Of a stretch of DNA of 64,000 bases, positions 1 through 10,477 are shown in pieces (position 1 is the stretch's first letter; the number at the start of each line of letters is the position of its first letter). Origin of the DNA: an uncultured Pelagibacteraceae bacterium (GTDB lineage Bacteria; Pseudomonadota; Alphaproteobacteria; Pelagibacterales; Pelagibacteraceae); the NCBI GenBank assembly GCA_905616445.1, contig CAJQSV010000001.1:62001-126000 (forward strand), read 5' to 3'. The notes beneath the pieces are model-generated. The model was not told the DNA's origin. It searched no databases and saw nothing but the letters and a program-made list of their open reading frames with translations. The translations under genes and the position numbers were made by a program.

Positions 1-2297
1 AGCGCATGTTTTAAAACTTCATCAACATTCTTAACGCAAATAATATCAATATTTTTTTTTATAACTTCTGGTATTTCAGTTAAGTCTTTTTTATTTTCAT
101 GGGGTATTAAAACTTTTTTAATTCCAGCTCTATGAGCAGCAAGTAATTTTTCTTTTAAGCCTCCTATAGGTAATACAATGCCTCTCAATGTTATCTCGCC
201 TGTCATGGCAATATTTTTATCAACTGGTATTTCTGTGATTGCGGAAACTATAGATGTTACCATACCTACGCCAGCTGAAGGACCGTCTTTAGGAGTCGCA
301 CCTTCAGGTACGTGTATATGAAAATCTTTTTTGTCAAAAATTGGTGGGATAATTCCATAGTCTAATGATTTAGATCTAATATATGATTTTGCGGCTTTAA
401 TGGACTCTTGCATAACGTCACCTAATTTACCTGTTATTTCCATTTTACCTTTGCCTGGCATTACCACAGTTTCAATTTTTAAAATTTCACCGCCTACTTC
501 TGTCCATGCTAATCCTGTCACTACTCCTATTCTATTCTGTTCTTCAATTTCACCGTAATTAAATTTTTCTACACCTAAATAATTTGGCAGATCTTCTTCA
601 ATTAAAGGGTTGTTGGTTTTTTCGTTTCCGTCAATTTTTTTTACAATTTTTCTAGCTATTTTTGATATTTCTCTTTCCAGGTTTCTAACACCAGATTCTC
701 TAGTATAATGTCTTATAATTTTTCTATTAACTTTTTCTTCAATTTTCCATTCTTCATTTTTTAATCCGTTATTTTTACTTTGTTTGGGGATTAAATATTT
801 TTGAGAAATATTAACTTTTTCATCTTCTGTGTATCCAGGTAATCTAATAACTTCCATACGATCAAGCAGTGGTGGCAAAATATTTAAAGTGTTAGCTGTT
901 GTAACAAACATTACATCCGAAAGATCGTAATCAACTTCTAAATAATGGTCGTTAAATTCCTTATTTTGTTCTGGGTCAAGTGCTTCTAGTAGTGCGGATG
1001 ACGGGTCGCCTCTGTAATCATTTCCCACTTTATCTATTTCATCCAATAAAAATAATGGATTTTTAGTTCCAGCTTTTTTCATCATTTGAATAATTTTTCC
1101 CGGTAAAGAGCCAATATAAGTTCTTCTGTGACCTCTTATTTCAGCCTCGTCTCTAACACCACCTAAAGAGACTCTTATAAACTTTCTTCCTGTTGCTTTT
1201 GCTATGGATTTTCCTAAAGAAGTTTTTCCAACTCCTGGGGGGCCAACCAGACAAAGAATAGGTCCTTTTAATTTTTGTATTCTCTTTTGAACAGCTAAAA
1301 ATTCTATAATTCTTTCTTTAACCTTCTCTAGTCCAAAGTGATCTTCATCTAATATTTGTTGTGCATTTTTCAAATCATTGTTAATTTTACTTTTATTTGT
1401 CCATGGTAACTCTGTCATCCAGTCTAAATAATTTCTTACAACTGTTGCTTCAGCAGACATTGGGCTCATAGATTTTAATTTTTTTAGCTCCGCCATACAT
1501 TTTTCTTGAACTAATTTTGGCATTTTAGCTTTTAGTATTGCTTTATTTACACCTGCTATTTCATCTTTGCCTTCGTCTATTTCCCCTAATTCTTTTTGAA
1601 TTGCTTTTAATTGTTCGTTTAAGTAATATTCTCTTTGTGTTTTCTCCATTTGATTTTTAACTCTGCCTCTAATTTTTTTTTCAACAGAGATTACACTTGT
1701 TTCTTTTTCCACTAATTCATTAATTTTTTCTAATCGTTTTCTTAAATCTACAATTTCTAGTAATTCCTGTTTTTGGAAGATTTCTAAATTTAAATTTGAC
1801 GCAATATTATCGGCTATTTGGGTTGGGTCTACTAATTTTTTTATACTGTTAATTGATTCTGATAAATCTCTTTTGTTTATGATTAAAAGTTTTTCAAACT
1901 TTTTAACTAAACTTAACGCAAAAAGTTCAACTTCTTTAGTTTTGTTAATATCTTCAATGATTTCTATATTGCAACTTAAAAAATTTTTATCTTCATTTTT
2001 TATTTCATGAATTTTTACTCTCTTTTTACCTTCAACTAAAACTTTAACAGTCCCGTCTGGTAATTTAAGTAATTGTAAAACTTTACTTAAACAACCGTAA
2101 CTGTAAATATCTTTATTTTCCGGTTCGTCAACTTCTGAGTTTTTTTGAGAAACTAATACTATTAATTTATCAGTTTTCATAACTTCCTGAAGTGCTTTAA
2201 TAGATTTTTCTCTACCTACAAAAAGAGGAACGGTTATTGAGGGAAATACCACAATATCTCTTAACGGTAATAGAGGCTTTAAGTTTATTGTTCCCAT
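1..2297 (-). CDS. lon: ATP-dependent protease La (Lon), C-terminus cut by window edge
   Basis: Not in ORF track because it runs off the edge. Reverse strand from ATG at 2297 reads [36 protein letters not shown]..., typical Lon N-domain; adjacent to clpX/clpP/tig. Confidence 0.95.
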   Translation of the reverse strand, partial: MGTINLKPLLPLRDIVVFPSITVPLFVGREKSIKALQEVMKTDKLIVLVSQKNSEVDEPENKDIYSYGCLSKVLQLLKLPDGTVKVLVEGKKRVKIHEIKNEDKNFLSCNIEIIEDINKTKEVELFALSLVKKFEKLLIINKRDLSESINSIKKLVDPTQIADNIASNLNLEIFQKQELLEIVDLRKRLEKINELVEKETSVISVEKKIRGRVKNQMEKTQREYYLNEQLKAIQKELGEIDEGKDEIAGVNKAILKAKMPKLVQEKCMAELKKLKSMSPMSAEATVVRNYLDWMTELPWTNKSKINNDLKNAQQILDEDHFGLEKVKERIIEFLAVQKRIQKLKGPILCLVGPPGVGKTSLGKSIAKATGRKFIRVSLGGVRDEAEIRGHRRTYIGSLPGKIIQMMKKAGTKNPLFLLDEIDKVGNDYRGDPSSALLEALDPEQNKEFNDHYLEVDYDLSDVMFVTTANTLNILPPLLDRMEVIRLPGYTEDEKVNISQKYLIPKQSKNNGLKNEEWKIEEKVNRKIIRHYTRESGVRNLEREISKIARKIVKKIDGNEKTNNPLIEEDLPNYLGVEKFNYGEIEEQNRIGVVTGLAWTEVGGEILKIETVVMPGKGKMEITGKLGDVMQESIKAAKSYIRSKSLDYGIIPPIFDKKDFHIHVPEGATPKDGPSAGVGMVTSIVSAITEIPVDKNIAMTGEITLRGIVLPIGGLKEKLLAAHRAGIKKVLIPHENKKDLTEIPEVIKKNIDIICVKNVDEVLKHA

Positions 2298-2348
2298 TGA
2301 ATAATTATATGGTACTTAATGCTGTAATATCAAGGATGTTATTTAAGA

Positions 2349-3602
2349 TTAAGCTACAGATGTTGATTGTTTTTTACCGTATGTGACAATAGGATCAGTG
2401 TCACCCACAACTGAGGATTTATCAACTGTAACTTTAAGTACATTTTCTAGCTCGGGAAGATCAAACATTGTTTTTAACAAAATGGTCTCCAAAATTGATC
2501 TCAAGCCTCTTGCACCTGTTTTTTTATTAATAGCTTTTTTTGCTATTTCAGTTAAAGCATCATCTTTAAATTCTAATTCAACATTTTCAAATTCAAATAA
2601 TTTTTGATATTGTTTTGTTAGCGCGTTCTTAGGTTCTTTTAAAATTTTTATTAGAGATTTTTCATCTAAATCGTTTAAAGTTGCTATAATTGGCATCCTT
2701 CCTATAAACTCTGGAATTAAACCATATTTAATTAAATCTTCTGGTTCTAAATTTTTTAATGTCTCCGATAGTTTTTTTTCTTCTTTGCTGTTAACTTTTG
2801 CACCAAAACCTATTGAAGTACCTTTTCCTCTCATACCAATTATTTTATCTAGACCAGCAAAAGCTCCTCCGCAAATAAAAAGTATATTAGTTGTGTCGAC
2901 TTGCAAGAACTCTTGTTGAGGATGCTTTCTTCCGCCTTGAGGAGGAACACTAGCTACAGTTCCTTCCATAATTTTTAAAAGAGCTTGTTGCACTCCTTCT
3001 CCAGAAACATCTCTTGTAATAGAAGGATTTTCAGATTTTCTACTAATCTTATCTACTTCATCTATGTAAACTATTCCTCTTTGTGCTTTTTCAACATTGT
3101 AATCAGCTGCTTGTAATAATTTTAAAATAATATTTTCTACATCTTCTCCTACGTATCCAGCTTCTGTTAATGTTGTTGCGTCAGCCATAGTAAATGGTAC
3201 ATCTAAAATTCTCGCTAAGGTTTGCGCTAAAAGAGTTTTACCACACCCAGTTGGTCCAACTAAAAGAATGTTTGATTTGGAAAGCTCAACTTCTTTGTTA
3301 TTTTTATTATCATGATTTAATCTTTTATAATGATTGTGAACCGCAACTGACAAAACTTCTTTTGGAAATTTTTGACCTATCACGTACTCATTTAATGCAG
3401 TACATATTTCTTTTGGTGTAGGAACTCCATCTTGATGTTTGATTAATGAACTTTTGTTTTCTTCTTTAATGATGTCCATGCAAAGCTCAACACACTCGTC
3501 ACAAATAAAAACAGTCGGCCCAGCAATTAATTTTCTAACTTCGTGCTGGCTTTTGCCGCAAAAAGAGCAATAAAGAATATTTTTATTATTTTTTTCTGAC
3601 AT
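2349..3602 (-). CDS. clpX: ATP-dependent Clp protease ATP-binding subunit ClpX
   Basis: N-terminal zinc finger [18 protein letters not shown], Walker A GPTGCGKT, ClpX signature [14 protein letters not shown]-like; downstream of clpP. Confidence 0.98.
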   Translation of the reverse strand: MSEKNNKNILYCSFCGKSQHEVRKLIAGPTVFICDECVELCMDIIKEENKSSLIKHQDGVPTPKEICTALNEYVIGQKFPKEVLSVAVHNHYKRLNHDNKNNKEVELSKSNILLVGPTGCGKTLLAQTLARILDVPFTMADATTLTEAGYVGEDVENIILKLLQAADYNVEKAQRGIVYIDEVDKISRKSENPSITRDVSGEGVQQALLKIMEGTVASVPPQGGRKHPQQEFLQVDTTNILFICGGAFAGLDKIIGMRGKGTSIGFGAKVNSKEEKKLSETLKNLEPEDLIKYGLIPEFIGRMPIIATLNDLDEKSLIKILKEPKNALTKQYQKLFEFENVELEFKDDALTEIAKKAINKKTGARGLRSILETILLKTMFDLPELENVLKVTVDKSSVVGDTDPIVTYGKKQSTSVA

Positions 3603-3681
3603 ATCGAATCAATGTGATATTTGTAAATTACGTGAATCCTGATAGCAAGTATAAGTTGTGCTATGAGCTAGATGTTGTGTA

Positions 3682-4290
3682 TTATTTTCTTTTTTCTACT
3701 ACAGAGTCTATTAAACCAAATTTTTTTGCTTCTTCTGCGGTCATAAAGTTGTCTCGTTCAAGAGCAGCAGAAATTTCTTCAACTGATTTTCCAGTATGTT
3801 TGGCGTAAATTTTATTTAGTCTATCTTTTAACAGTAAAATTTCTTTTGCATGAATTTGAATATCTGTAGCTTGTCCTTGGAACCCTGCTGAAGGTTGGTG
3901 AACCATAATTCTTGAGTTTGGTAACGAATGTCTCTTTCCTTTTTCACCTGCGGCCAAGAGAAATGATCCCATTGATGATGCTTGACCAATACATAAAGTA
4001 GATACAGGAGAGTTAATATATTGCATTGTGTCGTAAATTCCCAATCCAGCAGTTACTAATCCGCCTGGACTATTAATATAAAAATATATCTCTTTTTTGG
4101 GATCTTCTGACTCTAGAAATAAAAGCTGAGCTGTAACTAAAGAGGCGATGTTGTCATTTACTGGGCCTACTAAAAAAACTATTCTCTCTTTTAATAACCT
4201 TGAGTAAATATCATAAGATCTCTCTCCCTTGCTTGTTTGTTCAACAACCATCGGAACAAGATTGTTCATCTGTTCTTCAATTCGATTCAT
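3682..4290 (-). CDS. clpP: ATP-dependent Clp protease proteolytic subunit ClpP
   Basis: [35 protein letters not shown] catalytic Ser/His signature. Confidence 0.98.
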   Translation of the reverse strand: MNRIEEQMNNLVPMVVEQTSKGERSYDIYSRLLKERIVFLVGPVNDNIASLVTAQLLFLESEDPKKEIYFYINSPGGLVTAGLGIYDTMQYINSPVSTLCIGQASSMGSFLLAAGEKGKRHSLPNSRIMVHQPSAGFQGQATDIQIHAKEILLLKDRLNKIYAKHTGKSVEEISAALERDNFMTAEEAKKFGLIDSVVEKRK

Positions 4291-4313
4291 GGGTAAATTT
4301 ATATAACCAAAGG

Positions 4314-5747
4314 TTACTTTTTGCTAACTTTTTTTATTTTTTTCTTAACATTAGAGGAAGTTTTGCCAACCTTTTTTTCTTTATTGTCTTTAGTTTCCTT
4401 TTTGTGATCGTGATCGTGGTTGTGGTCTTGGTTGTGATTATGAGCAGATAACTCTTGCGATGATTTATTAAAATCAAAAATTATTTTTTCAGCTTCAATA
4501 ATTGTAATATTTTTCTTTTTTAAATTTATTCTCGACTTAAATAAAGTTAAAATTTTTTCTTCGTATAACGATCCTTTTAAACTTTGCGCCGCAGATGGAT
4601 TTTTTTCATAATAATCTAAAACCATTTTTTCTTGGCCTGGCATTCCTTTTATTTGTTTTTGGACTTCTGCTTTAACCTCGTCATTTGATACTTTTAGATT
4701 ATTTTTTTCTCCGTATTCATTTAAAACTAGTCCTAATTTAATTCTTGACTCAGCAATCTTTAAATTTTTAGATTTATGTTTTTCTATTTCTTCTTTCTTA
4801 AGCTTGCGTGTCATTAAATGCATTTCTTGTTCGACAAGGTTTTTAGGCAGTTCAAACTTATGTAGTTTTTCTATTTGGTCTAAAATTTCTTTTTTGGTGA
4901 TTGAATCAAGTGTCTGCTTATATTGATTGGATATTTTTTTTTCTATTAATGATTTAAGGTCAGTTAGATCTTTAGCTCCTAAGTTTTTTGCAAAGGTTTC
5001 GTCTATTTTTGTTTCATTGGGTTTTTGAATATTTATAATTTTACATTCAAATTTAGCTTTTTTATTTGCAAGTTCTTTTTTCGGATAGTTTTCTGGTAAA
5101 TTTAATTCTATAGTTTTGTTTTCTTCTATTTTAACTCCAATTAATTTTTGATCAAAATCTTTAAGAAAAAGATCTTCACCTAAAACTAATCTGGTATTTT
5201 TTCCTTCGCTACCCTCAAATTTTTCCCCATTAACCAATGCATTATAATCAAATATTACCAAATCTCCTTTTTCTGATTTTTCTTTTTTGTCGGAAAAAGT
5301 TTTGTTATTTTTAGCTATCTCTTTAATTTTTTCATCTACTAATTTATTTTCAATTTTTACTAAATATTCATTTGCAGTATAGTTTTTAAAACTTGCAAGA
5401 TTTACTTCGGGTAAAGAATCAACTTCTATTGTGTAATTAAGATCTTTGCCTTCTCCAAATGTTTTTAAATCTATCTTAGGTTGACCTGCTGCTTTTATTT
5501 TTTTTTCTTCTAAAGCTTTGTTTGAGCTTTCATGTAAAATTTTATCAATGACTTCACCATAAATAGCTTTACCAAACTGACTTTTAATTACTGCTGGAGG
5601 GACTTTTCCCGGTCTAAAACCTTTAAGGCTAACTTCTGATTGAAGTCTTAGTAATTTTTTATCAAGTTCTTCTTGGATGATTTTTTTATCTATAATTATT
5701 GATAAAATTGTAGTTAAGCCTTTTTTATTTTGTATTTCTACTTTCAT
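4314..5747 (-). CDS. tig: Trigger factor (ribosome-associated chaperone) with His-rich and Lys-rich C-terminal tail
   Basis: N-terminal [28 protein letters not shown] ribosome-binding motif (GFRPGKVP); upstream of clpP. Confidence 0.97.
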   Translation of the reverse strand: MKVEIQNKKGLTTILSIIIDKKIIQEELDKKLLRLQSEVSLKGFRPGKVPPAVIKSQFGKAIYGEVIDKILHESSNKALEEKKIKAAGQPKIDLKTFGEGKDLNYTIEVDSLPEVNLASFKNYTANEYLVKIENKLVDEKIKEIAKNNKTFSDKKEKSEKGDLVIFDYNALVNGEKFEGSEGKNTRLVLGEDLFLKDFDQKLIGVKIEENKTIELNLPENYPKKELANKKAKFECKIINIQKPNETKIDETFAKNLGAKDLTDLKSLIEKKISNQYKQTLDSITKKEILDQIEKLHKFELPKNLVEQEMHLMTRKLKKEEIEKHKSKNLKIAESRIKLGLVLNEYGEKNNLKVSNDEVKAEVQKQIKGMPGQEKMVLDYYEKNPSAAQSLKGSLYEEKILTLFKSRINLKKKNITIIEAEKIIFDFNKSSQELSAHNHNQDHNHDHDHKKETKDNKEKKVGKTSSNVKKKIKKVSKK

Positions 5748-5757
5748 ATAAATTCCT

Positions 5758-5842
5758 TGGTGGGCAAGAAGAGACTCGAACTCTTAAACCTTGCGGTACT
5801 AGTTCCTAAGACTAGCGCGTATACCAATTCCGCCACTTGCCC
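5758..5842 (-). tRNA. tRNA-Leu (anticodon UAG), CCA encoded
   Basis: Reverse strand GGGCAAGTGGCGGAATTGGT...CTAGT-CTTAGGA-ACTAG...GGTTCGAGTC-type T arm (AGTTCGAGTCT)...CTTGCCC-A-CCA; 7-bp acceptor stem closes; loop CUUAGGA gives anticodon UAG; class II long variable arm. Confidence 0.95.
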
Positions 5843-5878
5843 ACTATTTTACTTTAAGTGATCAGCTTATATAACAAT

Positions 5879-6937
5879 TTACTTTTTAGAGAAACTATAA
5901 AGTCTTAAATATATAATAGTATAAAGTGTAATTGATGAAAAAAACCAATATCTTGAAATTAATCCATTGTTTTGAAAATAAAAAAGTGGAATTTGCAAAA
6001 ATAAATAGCAAGTATTGATAAGTAGAGAAGTTAAATAGTTAGAGTTTTTTACTTTTTTTATATTGGCAAGCCAATCATACAACAACATGTGTAGGTGATT
6101 TCTATCTGGTTTTAAAGGTGATTTTTTTAACGATGTTTTTCTAATAAAAGAAAAGAAAACTTCATAAAACAAATAAAAGAGCACACCTGCAAAGAAAAAA
6201 GGTGAAATTTCGGAGTTCAACTCATAAGTTTTTATAGTGTTTAATACAATCAAAGATCCTAATAAATAAGAACCGCCATCACCTAGAAATATTTTAGCTT
6301 TTGGAAAATTAAATAGTAAAAATGAAAATACGATTACAATCTGAGCAGATAAAATAACTGAAATATTTTCGTTTTGATTAGATAAATTTATTAAAAGAAA
6401 AATAGTATTTATTATTAAGAAATGAATAGCAAGAAGTCCGTTAAAACCATCAACTAAATTAGCTCCATTTACTACAAATAAAAAACATAGCAACACAAAG
6501 CATATCTGAAATATATTATTTTCCAACCACAGATTTAAAAATTGAAATCCAGATCTGGTTATTTGAATTGAAAAAATATTAATGCAAATCACCAATAGGA
6601 AAAGCATTAAAATTAAACGAATATTTGGATTAATTTTTATTTTTACATCATCTAAGAAACCTAAAAAAAATAATAATACTGAAATTGTAAAATAATCTTT
6701 TAAGAATATTCCAAATACTAAAAAATAAAATAAAACAAATAAAGAAAATAAAAATATTATTGTAATGCCGCCAGCTCTGCTTGTGGGCTTTTTATGAAAT
6801 GCTTGTGGTTTTAAAAAATCTTTATCTTGTAGTGAGCCAGAAAAGAAAAGTTTTGAATATTTTGCTGTTAGAAAAGTAGAAAAAAAACTTATTAAAGAAA
6901 AAATAATAAAAAAATTTAAATTGAATTCAGATAACAT
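5879..6937 (-). CDS. Glycosyltransferase family 4 / MraY-WecA-like undecaprenyl-phosphate sugar-1-phosphate transferase
   Basis: Multi-TM; FLDDVKIKINP, NGANLVDGFNGLL, KIFLGDGGSYLLG, RNHLHMLLYD motifs of the MraY/WecA family. Confidence 0.85.
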   Translation of the reverse strand: MLSEFNLNFFIIFSLISFFSTFLTAKYSKLFFSGSLQDKDFLKPQAFHKKPTSRAGGITIIFLFSLFVLFYFLVFGIFLKDYFTISVLLFFLGFLDDVKIKINPNIRLILMLFLLVICINIFSIQITRSGFQFLNLWLENNIFQICFVLLCFLFVVNGANLVDGFNGLLAIHFLIINTIFLLINLSNQNENISVILSAQIVIVFSFLLFNFPKAKIFLGDGGSYLLGSLIVLNTIKTYELNSEISPFFFAGVLFYLFYEVFFSFIRKTSLKKSPLKPDRNHLHMLLYDWLANIKKVKNSNYLTSLLINTCYLFLQIPLFYFQNNGLISRYWFFSSITLYTIIYLRLYSFSKK

Positions 6938-7815
6938 TATTTATTGTATTTTTTTACTATGTATATTCCTGAAATTATTATTATAAGGGAAGCTAAAACT
7001 TTCCAAGTTATTTGTTCGTCTAAAATTAATGCCCCAAATATGACACCAAAAATAGGTATTATATAGGTTACTTGAGTTTGAAACACAATTCCATTTTTTG
7101 CAAGTATTTTAAACCTTAACCACCATGCAAAGCCTGTAGCAACTACTCCTAGATAAATCAGCGACAATGTAGATTCAAGTGTAGGGTCAGATTCCAGTGG
7201 AGTTTCAAGTATAAACGAAAGTGGCAGTAAAGTTATTACAGACCAAATCATTGTTGAAGTGGTCACATTTAAATTCCCAGACTTTTTTAATTTTTTTAAA
7301 ATAAGTATGCCAGAAATTGAATAAAAAGTTGAGCCAAGTAAAATTACCAATACAAAAAAATAATTACTTTCATTTATTATTAATTTATCAAAAAATAGAA
7401 GTAAGACTCCAGTAAATCCTATAATAATGCCCAATGATTTTAAAAATGTTATTTTTTCATCCTTGATAAAAAAATGAGCTAAAATTGATCCTGTCATTGG
7501 TGTTGTGCTCATTAGCATGGCTGCTAAATAACTATCAATTTTATTAGTTCCAATAGCTATTAGTGAAAAAGGAATGGTAATGTTGCAAATACCTACTAAT
7601 GCGTAAATTTTCCAATTTCTAGAAAAGGCATAAATTTTAATTTTGTAAAGAAATGAAACAATTAGCATGGTAACCGTTGCTAAAATCACTCTGATTAACG
7701 CTAAAGTATAGGGTTCGTAAGAGTATGTTGCTATTTTTATATTAAAAAAAGACGAGCCCCATATTCCACCTAAAAGTAATAATAAAAAGACATCTGTCGC
7801 TTTTGCTTCTTTCAT
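6937..7815 (-). CDS. EamA/DMT-family transporter
   Basis: About 10 TM segments, N-terminal LLLLGGIWGSSFFNIKIA and repeated EamA halves. Confidence 0.85.
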   Translation of the reverse strand: MKEAKATDVFLLLLLGGIWGSSFFNIKIATYSYEPYTLALIRVILATVTMLIVSFLYKIKIYAFSRNWKIYALVGICNITIPFSLIAIGTNKIDSYLAAMLMSTTPMTGSILAHFFIKDEKITFLKSLGIIIGFTGVLLLFFDKLIINESNYFFVLVILLGSTFYSISGILILKKLKKSGNLNVTTSTMIWSVITLLPLSFILETPLESDPTLESTLSLIYLGVVATGFAWWLRFKILAKNGIVFQTQVTYIIPIFGVIFGALILDEQITWKVLASLIIIISGIYIVKKYNK

Positions 7816-7833
7816 TTCAATTCTAGATTGTAC

Positions 7834-7905
7834 TTATGTGTTGGGTGCATAACTGTTATTAGCTAATATTATATTATTGAATTGGTCATTTCTGTTATGT
7901 TTAAT
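7834..7905 (+). promoter_or_regulatory. Putative glnA promoter region: inverted repeat TTATG-N9-CATAA (7834-7852) upstream of TTGAAT (7877-7882)-N17-TTTAAT (7900-7905)
   Basis: Direct reading; sigma70-like spacing of 17; activator-site role is inference. Confidence 0.3.
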
Positions 7906-7939
7906 ACAACTTTTTAAAAACTTACAAAGGAAATTATTA

Positions 7940-9346
7940 ATGAGCATAAAAGATATTTTAAAATTAATGAAAGATAAAGAAATAGAGTTTGTTGATTTTA
8001 GATTTACTGATCCCAAAGGAAAATTACAACATTTAACAATGGACGCAACAATCGTTGACGAAGAAATGTTGGAAAAAGGAACTTTTTTTGACGGATCGTC
8101 AATTGATGGTTGGAAAGTGATTAATGATTCTGATATGATTTTAAAACCAGACTTAGCAAGAGCTATTATTGACCCTTTTAATTCTCATAATACACTTAAT
8201 TTATTTTGTGACATTTTAGATCCAGTTAAAAAAGAACCCTATGAAAGAGACCCAAGAGGTACTGCAAAAAAAGCTGAGGCATATCTAAAAAAACTAGGCA
8301 TCGGCGACAAGGCTTACTTTGGTCCAGAACCAGAATTTTTTACATTTGATGACGTTAGGTTCGAAAATAAAATGAATACTAGTAATTTTTTTGTTGATAG
8401 CTCAGAAGGCCCTTACAACACAGGTAAAAAATATGAAAATGGAAACATGGGACATAGACCAGGTGTCAAAGGTGGTTATTTTCCTGTACCTCCAGTAGAT
8501 AGCGCTCAAGATATGAGAGCTGAAATGTTAAAGGCCTTAAAAGACATGGGTATAAAAGTAGAAAAACATCACCATGAAGTAGCTCCAAGCCAACATGAAC
8601 TTGGAATGTATTTTGGAACCCTGACCGATCAAGCAGATAATGTTCAGCTTTATAAATATGCTGTACAAATGGTTTCTCATTCATTCGGAAAAACTTCGAC
8701 GTTTATGCCTAAACCGATTAAAGGTGATAATGGATCTGGTATGCACGTGCACCAATCAATTTGGAAGGGAAATACTCCTGTGTTTATGGGAGACAAGTAT
8801 GCGGGATTATCTCAAGAAGCACTTTACTATATTGGTGGAGTTCTTAAACATGCAAAAGCAATTAATGCATTTACTAACTCAACAACAAATAGTTATAAAA
8901 GATTGATTCCTGGTTTTGAAGCGCCTGTTATGCTTGCTTATTCTGCTAGAAACAGATCTGCATCTTGTAGAATACCTGTGACCATGAATAAGAAGGGAGC
9001 TAGATGTGAAATCAGATTTCCTGACGCTGCTGGAAATCCATACTTAGGTTTTGCCGCAATGTTGATGGCTGGTCTAGATGGAATAAAAAATAAAATTGAT
9101 CCAGGTAAATCTATGGACCAAGATTTATATCATTTATCTGAAAATGAATTGAAAAAAATACCTCAAGTATGTGGATCACTAAGAGAGGCAATGGAAAATC
9201 TTGACAGAGATAGATCTTTCTTGACTCAAGGCGGAGTCTTCACGGACGATCAAATTGATGGTTATATATCTCTAAAGTTTGAGGAAATTTATAAATTAGA
9301 ACACACTCCTCATCCAATTGAATACGAAATGTATTATAGTCAGTAA
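7940..9346 (+). CDS. glnA: Glutamine synthetase type I
   Basis: [28 protein letters not shown] start; [32 protein letters not shown] motifs. Track ORF begins at an upstream TTG (7877); the ATG at 7940 follows AAAGGAAA and fits the family. Confidence 0.97.
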   Translation: MSIKDILKLMKDKEIEFVDFRFTDPKGKLQHLTMDATIVDEEMLEKGTFFDGSSIDGWKVINDSDMILKPDLARAIIDPFNSHNTLNLFCDILDPVKKEPYERDPRGTAKKAEAYLKKLGIGDKAYFGPEPEFFTFDDVRFENKMNTSNFFVDSSEGPYNTGKKYENGNMGHRPGVKGGYFPVPPVDSAQDMRAEMLKALKDMGIKVEKHHHEVAPSQHELGMYFGTLTDQADNVQLYKYAVQMVSHSFGKTSTFMPKPIKGDNGSGMHVHQSIWKGNTPVFMGDKYAGLSQEALYYIGGVLKHAKAINAFTNSTTNSYKRLIPGFEAPVMLAYSARNRSASCRIPVTMNKKGARCEIRFPDAAGNPYLGFAAMLMAGLDGIKNKIDPGKSMDQDLYHLSENELKKIPQVCGSLREAMENLDRDRSFLTQGGVFTDDQIDGYISLKFEEIYKLEHTPHPIEYEMYYSQ

Positions 9347-9359
9347 TAAAAAAATTATT

Positions 9360-9385
9360 TAAGCCTATCTTTAGAGGTGGGCTTA
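9360..9385 (+). terminator. 10-bp hairpin after glnA (TAAGCCTATC-TTTAGA-GGTGGGCTTA)
   Basis: Perfect pairing including G-U pairs only in the + strand RNA; not followed by a U-tract on + (GAAAAAAC), so may be a 3'-stabilising hairpin rather than a classic intrinsic terminator. Confidence 0.4.
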
Positions 9386-9392
9386 GAAAAAA

Positions 9393-9725
9393 CTAAACTT
9401 TAAAAGATTCTCCACATCCGCAACGTTCAGTTTCATTGGGGTTTTTAAATACAAACTGGGAAGAAAATTTTTCTTTTTTATAGTCCATCTCCGTTCCTAA
9501 AAGATACATTATGGCATTCGGATCAATTAAAACCTTGACTCCTTTATCTTCAACAACTTCTTCGTTAGGTTTTATTTCTTTTGCATATTCCATAATATAA
9601 GACATCCCTGCACACCCTCCAGATTGAACTCCTACTCTAACGCCAATAGTTAAATTGTCAGCGTTAGACATAATTTCTTTTATTCTGTTTGCGGCATTGT
9701 CACTTAATCTAATTACTTGTGTCAT
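9393..9725 (-). CDS. HesB/IscA/SufA-family iron-sulfur carrier
   Basis: RVGVQSGGCAGMSYIMEYA ... ERCGCGESFKV conserved cysteines. Confidence 0.92.
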   Translation of the reverse strand: MTQVIRLSDNAANRIKEIMSNADNLTIGVRVGVQSGGCAGMSYIMEYAKEIKPNEEVVEDKGVKVLIDPNAIMYLLGTEMDYKKEKFSSQFVFKNPNETERCGCGESFKV

Positions 9726-10024
9726 AAATTTAATTCTAATTTAGCAGCTTCAGACATTTTATCTTTATCCCAAGGTGGGTCCCAAACTAATTTAAGATCA
9801 ACATCAGTTACACCTTCAACTTTCATTATATTCTCTTTAACGTTATTTGGCAAACTCTCTGCTACTGGACAGTTAGGGCTTGTAAGTGTCATTTCTACAT
9901 TAACTTTACTTTTTTCATCAATTTCTACTTTATAAATTAAACCTAATTCATATATATTAACTGGTATTTCGGGATCGTAAATTTTTTTAATTTCTGAAAT
10001 TACTTTTTCTTTTAAATCACTCAT
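9722..10024 (-). CDS. sufT: SufT-like MIP18/DUF59 family Fe-S assembly protein
   Basis: IYDPEIPVNIYELGLIYKVEI ... LTSPNCPVAESLPNNV ... WDPPW motif. Confidence 0.88.
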   Translation of the reverse strand: MSDLKEKVISEIKKIYDPEIPVNIYELGLIYKVEIDEKSKVNVEMTLTSPNCPVAESLPNNVKENIMKVEGVTDVDLKLVWDPPWDKDKMSEAAKLELNL

Positions 10025-10030
10025 AAATAA

Positions 10031-10477
10031 TTAGTTATTTTTTTTACCTAAAGCTGAAAGAAACGTATGCCATACCATTGTGGCACATTTAACTCTCATA
10101 GGAAATGCCTGGACACCTGACAAAGAAGTTATTGTAGTAATTTGATCTTCAGTAAGACTATTAAGGGTAATTTTTGTTTTATTTTTAACCATGCTTAAAA
10201 AGTCCTCACTAACTTTTTTTGTAAAAGACAGATCTTTTCCTTTAAGTATATCCGTCAATATGGAAGCTGAAGCAAGTGAAATAGCACATCCCTCACCTTC
10301 AAAGCTAATATCCATAACTTTTTTTTCATTATCTAATTTTAAATAAACATGCACTTTATCTCCACACAAAGGATTGTGGGCTTGGGCATCATGACTATAT
10401 CCAGTACATTTGCCTTTATTTCTAGGGTTCTTGCCATGATCTAAAATAATTTCTTGATATAATTCTTTAAGTTCCAT
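10031..10477 (-). CDS. sufU: SufU/IscU-like NifU-family scaffold protein
   Basis: HGKNPRNKG..NPLCGDKVHVYL...GEGCAISLASASILTDIL...RVKCATMVWHTF. Confidence 0.9.
   Translation of the reverse strand: MELKELYQEIILDHGKNPRNKGKCTGYSHDAQAHNPLCGDKVHVYLKLDNEKKVMDISFEGEGCAISLASASILTDILKGKDLSFTKKVSEDFLSMVKNKTKITLNSLTEDQITTITSLSGVQAFPMRVKCATMVWHTFLSALGKKNN

Noticed and set aside
2383-2607. Many 60-98 aa ORFs antisense or out of frame inside strong CDSs (e.g. 2383-2607, 3194-3421, 4200-4451, 8466-8684, 10800-10994, 13273-13509, 19583-19810, 29814-30143, 32754-33050, 60283-60567)
   Set aside because: They lie wholly or mostly within well-supported genes on another frame or strand and show low-complexity or hydrophobic translations typical of AT-rich shadow ORFs; no family motifs recognised.
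7834-8016. 60-aa minus ORF overlapping the glnA promoter and start
   Set aside because: Antisense to glnA N-terminus, no recognisable motif; better explained by the promoter region and glnA.
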